Source of the DNA: Fusarium oxysporum f. sp. lycopersici 4287
Taxonomy: Eukaryota > Ascomycota > Sordariomycetes > Hypocreales > Nectriaceae
Reading direction: 5' to 3'
Length of the DNA stretch: 64,000 bases
Assembly: GCF_000149955.1 (NCBI RefSeq)
Contig: NC_030999.1
Span: 1,013,846 to 1,077,845 of the forward strand
The position numbers and the translations under genes are program-made. Below the pieces are notes generated by a model. The model saw only the letters and a list, made by a program, of their open reading frames with translations. It did no database searches and was not told where the DNA came from. Shown here in pieces: positions 56,775-64,000 of the stretch. Position 1 is the first letter of the stretch, and every line of letters begins with the position of its first letter.

Positions 56775-57879
56775 AACGCAGTATTGAAGAGGACGACTGA
56801 CGTCAAACGGCCTAGATTCTTGGCTCCATAAGTTCTTCAAAGGAGAAAAAAAACGAAATAAAGAAAGAAAAGACACGTGCCAGACCAGGCATCTAGAGTG
56901 GAATCATGAGACACAATTCTAAATTTCAGCCTCAGGCAGCGACGCATCGGCGAGAAACCCATGACTCATTGTAAAACATGGCCAGTATCACCCTGCATTA
57001 CGACAGCCCATTGGGTTGGTTCTGTATGCCTTTCAAATCTTCTCTTTTCTATTTCCTCGTAAAAAAAAGCAATCACAGATACCTCATATGAAGGTGATGA
57101 CGTTACTCCTAAACTATCCAGAGGATCTGAGCCTTTGTGTGAAGGTAACCCTACTGCATTATCCAGATGCTGTACGAAGGGCGACACCCCATCGCTCCCT
57201 TGTGTCGATCATGAAGACGATCCACTTCTGACCACAGTAGTGTCGATTGATGATGTGGAGATCGCAACAAGAGAAGCCAATCAAAAGACCCCAGCACGTA
57301 TGAGACACGGTCGTCATAAGCGCTGGTATGATCGAAGTGCATATTCGAATGAGAGATACACGTGATGTATACTTGCCAATCGTCATGCAACCCCGCATCG
57401 GACTCGTAGGGGATGCACGGCGTACATGTCTATAGGCTAGAATACATGCTCGAGTATTCGGGCATGAGATGGTAACTTGTCGAGCTCCTTCTGTATGGAG
57501 AGGGCTGCGGCCTTTATGCCACACAAACATATTGCTTTACCTCCCCCTCCCCCTCCCCTCCCCGACCTTTTCATGTTGAGGGAGCCATGCCTAGCCTGGA
57601 CGGGCAGTTCCCAATCCGTGAACGCTTTGCACCAGGCCGCTTCGACATCTAGTTCAGCTCACATCAGATCTTCCATGTGTCGATTCTCTGCGCCATCTAC
57701 GTGCATACGCCGGTGCTGGCGCAGGCTTTCATGGCGTGCCGTACGTTGAATATATGCCACATTCAGTCTTCTCATCGAGCTGTGAGAGCTAAAGTAGGAA
57801 GGTGTGAGTAACATATCTCCATTTTAATATGTTCTATTCCCAAGACCCCATTGTGTCCTTTGCTGCCTACTCAGTAATC
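56775..57879. other. no gene seen
   Basis: Short frames only; a CCCTCCCC tract at 57541-57564. Confidence 0.4.
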
Positions 57880-58099
57880 ACCCGGACACTTCGTTTCGTC
57901 GTCTAAGGTTCACAACATCTTTACAGACAACTCTATCGAGGGTCTCGCCTGGCGAAGCGCGTCGCTTCCTTGAGAGAACTGGAGTTGGTGAAGCCTCTAA
58001 CAGCGCAGTGTCAGTTCTGACTGGCTGATCGCTGGTGGTCTTGGTGGCGATGACTGCGCCGACGATAGTCCCCGTAGTGCCGTCTACTTGCCCTTCCAT
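57880..58099 (-). pseudogene. relic of the TPR gene C-terminus, copy 1
   Basis: The minus strand resembles the last 75 residues of the TPR protein encoded at 61841-63748: it starts MEGQVDGTTGTIVGAV (there MVGKVDGTTSGQPVG), passes RKRRASPGET (there KRRSSTPETS) and DNA such as AATCACCCGGACACTTCGTTTCG matches 61865-61890. No TPR repeats precede it. Confidence 0.65.
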
Positions 58100-58281
58100 G
58101 CCGACGTTTAAAGAACGTTCTGGGCCAGGTATGTAATCTTTACATGAAATCCCACACTCGTTGATCTCAACAACAGAGATTGGAACCGGTTCTGGGGCAC
58201 TGGCTCATTCGTAGTAAGCCAGGTTCAACGATCTGTAACAAAGAGCGTTTGTGCGCGCCAATCAGGCTTAGGCCATGTCGC

Positions 58282-58419
58282 CTTTCTGATAGGTATCGTT
58301 ACTGCTACAATCAGCTATCATGGAAAGAAGCCTGTGTGCTGGCACAACTCCGAATCGGAATGGCACGACTGGATGGATATCTGCATCAGATCAGAGCAGC
58401 GCCTACCGATGAATGGTGA
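58282..58419 (+). pseudogene. Tad-like LINE ORF2 C-terminal relic
   Basis: The frame LSDRYRYCYNQLSWKEAC, VLAQLRIGMARLDGYLHQIR followed by AAPTDEW is the typical post-RNase H region of fungal Tad-type LINEs, where the next residues are normally a CxC zinc motif. Here a TGA comes instead. Confidence 0.45.
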
Positions 58420-60368
58420 ACACTTGGAGAAACGGAACTTCAAGTTGACTTGCTACTGCTAATAGCTCACGGGGACCAAGAGGACAAACGACAATTAGGC
58501 TGCAAAGAACAAGGCAAAGAACAATAGGGGCTTGACGAAACCTGAGAGGTAGTTTCTCGAAGGGACGGTTGCTGCGGGTGATGCGCTGTCAGAGTTGGTG
58601 CCTGTTGTTGTTCCCTGACCGCTTGACCTGTCAGTTAGGAAATTTCAGCTTGAGATTCGTCATACACCAATCCTTGGGGATGCGCTGGCCAAGTTGGCAC
58701 CGGTCTGGATAAGAGGGTTGTTTCTGGCGCCTCTATTGACATGCTGATCAAGATGAAGAATGACGGTGGGAACGAGGAGAAATTCGTAAAGAATATAATT
58801 TTACATCATGGCGCGGAAGAACATCGGGTAGCCGGAGACTGGCAAACCAGTATATCTCATTTGCCGATGATGCTGCTAAATGCTACGAGGATTGAGCGGA
58901 GCATGAATGTCCCAAGGCCAGTTGCCACGCCGCAAGTCAATGTTGCATTTGACAGCGAGAGCCAGGCCCGAAACCTCGATCGAACCCCAATGTCGACCTC
59001 AACCAAACTCCCTGGCTTGATATCATGGAGTCAGCAAGAGCTACAGTTCAATATGGCCTAAACCGAATGTTGATGCTGTCGTCATCATCTCTCTTCCTTC
59101 CATGTCTGCCAATGGACACTGTGGTATCAATACTTTTGGGGATCGGTTCCATAGTGATGTTGGAAATACGACCTCGCACCCTTGTCGGTCCCAATGTAGA
59201 TCATCTGCTTGGACTTGTATACACATCTTGCGCTGTTCAAGGCAAAACTTTCGTTGGCAGCATTCAGAGTAGTGTGTTCAAAAAGAGGGGACTGGATCGG
59301 ATCGGCAGATCCAAGAAGCTATGAAGGCAGTATTTAACAGAAAGCAGTGAAACAATCAACATTCGGTATTTGGATCAAAAGTTTTTACCGGTGGTCTTTT
59401 GGGCTGGCACACTATACCAGTCGCCTTCAAGTGCGCTGAAACGCAATAATAATGGAAATTCAAAGGTAAACTAGCTCCATAAGAGTGTGATATACGCTTT
59501 CCGGTTAGTTGATGCGTCGAGTTTCGACCGAGTCGGCTTTCTGATGAGCGCCTTGGCAAATGCAGGAAAGTGGCCTCGGAGATTCGAGTCTGTCCAGGAT
59601 GACTTATGTATGACCCGTAGTCCACATCCAGAGAACCAGCTTTTGTTGTTCCTCTGCGCTTCCTCAAAGGCGCATTTTAAGGCTCGGGATAAATTCTAGA
59701 GTAAGATGGCTTAAAAGCGAGTTGGGCTCCCCCAAGTATCTTTTTATCCACATGATGATAGAGGAGGGCGAGATCAGGAACTCGACCCCGGTGGTCTCCA
59801 CGATGCGGCTGGTCAAGATAATGATAGAATGTCTTGAGCCTCGTGCTGGTCTGGAACATGTGCATATCACGTACGTTGATGCGGCGTTTTTTTTTTTTTT
59901 TACCATACGAGCGCTAGAAGACTGTCAGCACATGAGCTTCGCTAGCCCGTGGTATATAAAGACCTTAGCATCCGTTTTCAATAAAAGTGCGTGAGCCTAC
60001 TGAGCCATACCTGAAGACGCCATTTGATACTGAACTGAAAGTCGGTTCGCAGTGTGCAACAAGGTAGGCTGTAATTCTGAACGTTCTTCTCAGGATTCAC
60101 CGCACGATATCATGGTATCGCGTGGAATCGGTGGCTAGCACTCTATTTTTATTGGCTGATTCTGTTACGGGGAAACATGGCCCCTGCCCGGAAAAACAAT
60201 CGGATACATCCGAGCTGACGCCTTCCAATCAAGGTTTCCCCGCATAGTCAAAACCTCCATGAAAGCGTACGATACAGGTATCACAATCAAGATCAACAGG
60301 AGGTATTTTCCCGTACAAAGAAAGAAAAGAAACGCAGAAGCAAAATAGTATGTGCTACCAGTCTTAAA
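58420..60368. other. no convincing gene
   Basis: An ATG-started frame at 58741-59061 (106 residues) and frames at 59487-59994 show no family features. Poly-T of 15 at about 59887-59901. Confidence 0.4.
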
Positions 60369-61237
60369 ATGAAAAATCGAATCATCACGAGTGGCCTGAC
60401 GTCAACTGCAAATGAATCATCAACTACTGTACGGTTAATCCAAGGACGGATTCAGGAGGATTTGTATGAAGGAAAATCCGCAGGCATAAACAAGGAGATA
60501 CTCGGAAAAATTGAGTCTAGGCTCGCGTCATGCCAACTCGACAAAGTAACGGTAATATGCGCGTCCAATTACGTTTGGGAGGGGGATTTCGAGGATGGGC
60601 TGTATATCGTGGGCGGGGCGTGCCAAATCCAACTTCGCATTGCCGGGTTGGCTGGGGACAAGATGAAAGTTGGTATGTTTTTACAAAGCAGTTTTGGCGA
60701 TATATGCAATCCTGTCTAACAGCAAAAGACGCGACTGAGCACCACACAACGTGCAGTTTGTCGCGCGACAGCGAAGGGCTCGATGAGACAATTAGGAGCA
60801 CGGACCTCGACATCTACGAGAGCTACGACAAGGGCTCAAAATTCTCATCGTCCGGCCAGCTTACGCCGGGTTCTGGAGACGATTCGGATTGTGGACCTTT
60901 CGACGATGAGCCTGCTCCTGTTCCTCCGCCGGAGCATCCTGGCGAAGATTATACGGTGGACTCGCTGTCTCGTGAATCGACATGGGGTTCAGACAACGGA
61001 ACAAGCGCGGATGAAATAGTCGAGAGTGCCCAGCGCTCGGCGCATTCTGAATCCGATGCTCTATCGACAGAATATGACCTTCCACCCTCGGCACCCAGTA
61101 CAATGATCATTACGGGGCATGGAGATGAATCTATCGAAATTTCAAACATAAGCCAAGGGGATAATGCAGTCTTCATTTTTGGGTCCGGTATCAGCGAAGA
61201 CTTGATGGAAACATTATTGCCTCATCGATCAAGTTGA
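60369..61237 (+). CDS. two-exon hypothetical protein with amyloid-motif-like C-terminus
   Basis: ATG 60369, exon 1 to 60672, intron 60673-60722 (50 nt, GTATGT..AACAG, branch TCTAAC), exon 2 to TGA 61237; 272 residues, phases agree. The first 105 residues look globular (KIESRLASCQLDKVTVICAS, NYVWEGDFEDGLYIVGGACQ). The middle is acidic and disordered (SSGQLTPGSGDDSDCGPFDD). The end, DESIEISNISQGDNAVFIFG then SGISEDLMETLL, has the alternating hydrophobic and Asn/Gly pattern of HET-s-type amyloid signalling motifs, though it is not a clear member. No family found for the N-terminal part. Confidence 0.6.
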
Positions 61238-61678
61238 GATTGACCTTTCAAATCCAGCGGACATCACCTTGAGCGTACTGCTGTGGTTGATAAACAGCCT
61301 TAGACTGTCGACTACAAAGGAGCAATACCTTGTTCCGTGCTCACCCCCGCCTTTTGATAATCTGTCTGCGGCCCTCTGCCGATACCGAAGTCCTCTGCCT
61401 TTGACACAGCCAGACGGACCCAGTAACTATAAGACAGTTAGGATGGCTTCGGCAAGTCCTTCTGCGTTGGTGAGGGCATTTTGCTAAGAAGCCGTTGGCA
61501 ATCCTTTCATCTGATACGTTGTAAATAAATCCATATGAAATTGAACGCATTAGTTTGTATGATGCGTGGAGTCCGAGTTCATCCATTTGTCAATAACACT
61601 TAGGAAGGCATGTATCCTTGGGTTGGAGGGCAATGGATATGAAAGTCGACACTTGTTATTCAAAAGATGACAGGCCTC

Positions 61679-61790
61679 GATGGTTTTGTCTATCATAGGC
61701 ATGTAATTCCTGCATCCTGTTCTGCCTTCCTGATACTCGCCCATCGTTCTTTCCATCCCCTTCCTGATAAGCTTCACCATGTAGAGCCAT
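61679..61790 (-). pseudogene. relic of the TPR gene C-terminus, copy 2
   Basis: Minus-strand DNA and residues (KLIRKGMERTMGEYQEGRTG, CRNYM) match the segment MEGMERSTDETQERRRACED of the neighbouring TPR protein; DNA words GATACTCGCCCATCGTTCTTTCCATCCCC and 62110-62140 align. It lies directly downstream of the intact gene, as left by a partial tandem duplication. Confidence 0.6.
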
Positions 61791-61840
61791 TCGCCTGTTC
61801 GATGTCGGCCATTTGAACCCAACACCATAACTATCTCTAG

Positions 61841-63748
61841 CTATCTCAACTTTGCTCCTTGATTCTCATCCGGACACTCAATTTCGTCGTCTGAGATCCG
61901 AAACTTCTTTGGAGTCGACTCTGACGTCTCGGGCGTCGAAGAACGTCGCTTCGCTGGGTGAACTGGAGCGGATGAATCCTCTGACTCTGCAATGCCGGTC
62001 CCGACTGGCTGACCGCTGGTAGTACCGTCTACTTTTCCTACCATCCTGGCCGTTGATAAGCGTCCTAGTACACGTATGTAATCCTCACATGCTCTTCTAC
62101 GTTCCTGAGTCTCGTCCGTTGATCTTTCCATCCCCTCCATGATCTGCCTTAACATCTCGAGTCCCTTTTCCATTCGTTGTAGGTCAATTGGATTGGACAG
62201 CAAACCTCGAAATGAAATGAAAAATGCCAGATTAATCTGGTTGCCGATAGTTAAAGGAGATCCCTTTCCCAGCTGCCCGGCCTTTAGCTCAGGGGCGCTT
62301 TGAGTCAGTGAGAGAGCCTCCTTCGGCTTTAATTGCTCAATGTAAAACCAAGCGAGGTTGAACATCTCCAAGATCGTTTCCGGGTGTTCTGGCCCCAGTA
62401 CCTCTCTCTTAGACTTCAGCACACTCTTCATCATTTCCTCCGCTTCCTTGAAGTGTTTTTCTTTCCGCAACATTATGGCCATGTGGTGTGAGTGGGAAAT
62501 CAAAGCAGGATGGTCAGCACTCACAACCTTCGCCATCCTTTTCAAAACATCCTCTAGCATTGGCTTCGCTTCTTTGTAACCATCATGTAGGGCACAGGCA
62601 CTAGCAAGGCGGCTTTTTGATTCGAGCGTTCTGATGTCCCCCTCGCCGAACAGCTTACACTTTTGTTCTATCACATTCTCTCTTATCCGTAAGGCTTCCC
62701 GAAAGGAACCCGTTCTTTCATAAGTCAATGCCAGTTTTTCCAGAGCAGTCAGTGCGTCGATTTCGCCTTCATCCACGATATTCTTTAATTGCTCAATTAC
62801 CCTGTCTCTCAATACCTTGGCCTCTTGATAGCGGCCTTGAATGAGGTATATGTACGCCAGATTAGCCGTTGAAATCAGTGTTCTTGCGGGATCCTCTTCT
62901 GGGGCGCTCCTTCTCGTTTTGAGGACCTCGAGCTGCAGTCGTTCAGCCTCAAAACACTCATCAAGATCAACAAGAGTACTTGAGAGGCTTTCCAAGCAGT
63001 CCAATGTGTTTTCGTGTTTGTTGCCAAGAAGCTTATTGTATGTCCCCCATAGTTGGCAGTAAAGAACCTTTGCCTCTTGTTGACGTCCTTGTTGACGAAG
63101 GTACAAGGCCAGGTCTTGCCGTGAGCGCAAGGTATTGAGGTCGTCCTCTCCCAGCACCTGTTCCATGATTTCAATGGGCTCGAGCAAGATTCGGCTTGCT
63201 TCTTGGGGTCGACCGCCCTTGGAACGGAGCCGCGCCAAATCCCGCCATAAAACAGGCGTGTCAAGATGCCGCGCCTCATGTTGATCTGTTCGTGCTCGCA
63301 TCGCCTCGATAATCATGTGTCTTGCCTCGTCTAAGCGATTTTGTTCCTCATAGATTGAGGCTAGGCTCAACTTGGTAGCGCCCATGTCGAGTTGGTTTTC
63401 TCGACTTGGTGGGCGTTTTTTCTTAACCTCCAAGACCTCGCTCACAAGAGATTCAGCCATTTCGTAACGGCCTTGCTGCTTGTACGTTTCGGCGAGAACA
63501 GTTTTGCGTTCAAGTTCGACGGCTGTGTCGTCAAGCATGATAGCCGACGTAGAACCTTTTCTTTCCCCCCATTTACCTAATTCCAATTGTACGTTGTCTG
63601 AAGCTTTGTTGGTATCCGGATCCGACATCGCGGTCGATTCGGCAATACGGTAGTCTGCGAGGTTACAATGAGAAGATTTGGAAGACCAAGTCCCAGAGAC
63701 TCTAGGCGTGGCAGTCTTTTCAGGCGGTCTCGCAGGGATAAATGTCAT
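61841..63748 (-). CDS. tetratricopeptide-repeat protein (kinesin-light-chain/NLR type TPR)
   Basis: 635 residues from ATG 63748; ATG 63628 is an alternative start (595 residues). After a short disordered leader about ten 42-residue-type TPRs follow, for example ELERKTVLAETYKQQGRYEM, LISTANLAYIYLIQGRYQEA, ALEKLALTYERTGSFREALR, LISHSHHMAIMLRKEKHFKE and EHPETILEMFNLAWFYIEQL. This repeat type forms the C-terminal sensor of many fungal NLRs, but no NACHT or NB-ARC domain precedes it here; the 5' flank up to the window end shows none. A basic, Ser-rich tail (HPAKRRSSTPETSESTPKKF) could be a nuclear signal. No lesion is seen. Two relics of its C-terminal region lie nearby. Such a free TPR protein would act as a scaffold; partner unknown. 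Confidence 0.82.
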   Translation of the reverse strand: MTFIPARPPEKTATPRVSGTWSSKSSHCNLADYRIAESTAMSDPDTNKASDNVQLELGKWGERKGSTSAIMLDDTAVELERKTVLAETYKQQGRYEMAESLVSEVLEVKKKRPPSRENQLDMGATKLSLASIYEEQNRLDEARHMIIEAMRARTDQHEARHLDTPVLWRDLARLRSKGGRPQEASRILLEPIEIMEQVLGEDDLNTLRSRQDLALYLRQQGRQQEAKVLYCQLWGTYNKLLGNKHENTLDCLESLSSTLVDLDECFEAERLQLEVLKTRRSAPEEDPARTLISTANLAYIYLIQGRYQEAKVLRDRVIEQLKNIVDEGEIDALTALEKLALTYERTGSFREALRIRENVIEQKCKLFGEGDIRTLESKSRLASACALHDGYKEAKPMLEDVLKRMAKVVSADHPALISHSHHMAIMLRKEKHFKEAEEMMKSVLKSKREVLGPEHPETILEMFNLAWFYIEQLKPKEALSLTQSAPELKAGQLGKGSPLTIGNQINLAFFISFRGLLSNPIDLQRMEKGLEMLRQIMEGMERSTDETQERRRACEDYIRVLGRLSTARMVGKVDGTTSGQPVGTGIAESEDSSAPVHPAKRRSSTPETSESTPKKFRISDDEIECPDENQGAKLR

Positions 63749-63775
63749 ACGATCTCTCCATTCTCCATTCTCCAA

Positions 63776-64000
63776 GGCAGCTATCCAACCTCTTTTGCCT
63801 CAGGCATCAATGCAGTTGAGTCGCGGAAGATGTGCCCTTCATCTCTCACCAATCAGATAGCTCATGTACGCGCTACTGCCCGAAACGTTTGTCATGTTAC
63901 GACCCAAGCGGGCAAGTCATGTGGGACCATGTTTCCACCAATCAAAACTAACCAGACCCACAAACTCACCAACGGCGTCATCTTGGACTTCGGCTTGGTA
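63776..64000. other. no gene seen at the window edge
   Basis: Short sequence upstream of the TPR gene; it probably holds that gene's promoter, but no element can be pointed out. Confidence 0.3.

Noticed and set aside
58741..59061. 106-residue ATG-started frame
   Set aside because: No family resemblance, no introns, and composition like the surrounding non-coding DNA.
1..64000. CRISPR arrays, operons, ribosome-binding sites
   Set aside because: The window is eukaryotic (spliced fungal genes); no regularly spaced repeats of CRISPR type were seen.

Overview
The window looks like a transposon-rich, gene-poor accessory compartment of a filamentous ascomycete (Pezizomycotina). The supporting signs are short introns (about 44-70 nt, GT..AG, with CTRAY-like branch sites), fungal transposon families (hAT, Mutator-like, Fot/pogo-like Tc1-mariner, Tad-like LINE), fungal BTB and PD-(D/E)XK families, and pieces of fungal NLR-type proteins. 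I cannot name the genus. Two assembly gaps are present (16768-17767 and 50428-50673).

Layout. 1-6976: a hypothetical ORF, a three-exon BTB gene (965-1777), a degenerate repeat, an alpha/beta-hydrolase (2679-3599), a hairpin-rich segment without a gene (about 4476-4756), and a small gene encoding only the N-terminal cofactor-binding domain of Cdc48/p97 (5153-5761). 6985-10075: a hAT element with a perfect 8-bp target duplication and an open transposase. 10437-10785: a small helical protein. 11690-15657: a Mutator-like element with 79-bp terminal inverted repeats and a broken transposase. 16329-18150: two Fot/pogo transposase tails facing outward from an assembly gap. 18190-19091: an AT-rich stretch and a 398-bp TA-flanked non-autonomous element. 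19100-26500: mostly relics (LINE gag, RNase III-like, ankyrin-like). 26530-27937: a second BTB gene. 28476-28780: a kinase-like relic. 30424-33305: a pogo-like element with 80/81-bp inverted repeats and a transposase open apart from one in-phase intron.

34202-36755 holds a six-exon SesB-type serine hydrolase followed by a broken, unrecognised C-terminal coding stretch. 37820-40028 is a multi-exon putative membrane protein. 41507-49370 is a nested cluster: a Tad-like LINE fragment on the minus strand split by a hAT element (42183-45239; removing it restores the LINE frame), then a NACHT-NLR pseudogene cut by a hairpin element on one side and by a second LINE fragment on the other. 50902-55233 carries two divergent PD-(D/E)XK nuclease-like genes in the same orientation, the first frameshifted and the second intact. 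56022-63748 carries a DUF7587-like gene, a two-exon gene with an amyloid-motif-like C-terminus, an approximately ten-repeat TPR gene, and two relics of that TPR gene's C-terminal region.

These genes do not form an operon or one pathway. The common theme is self/non-self recognition machinery (SesB, NACHT, TPR, kinase-like, possible amyloid motif) mixed with mobile elements. Three genes contain introns whose length is a multiple of three and which lack stops, so spliced and unspliced mRNAs would both be translatable.
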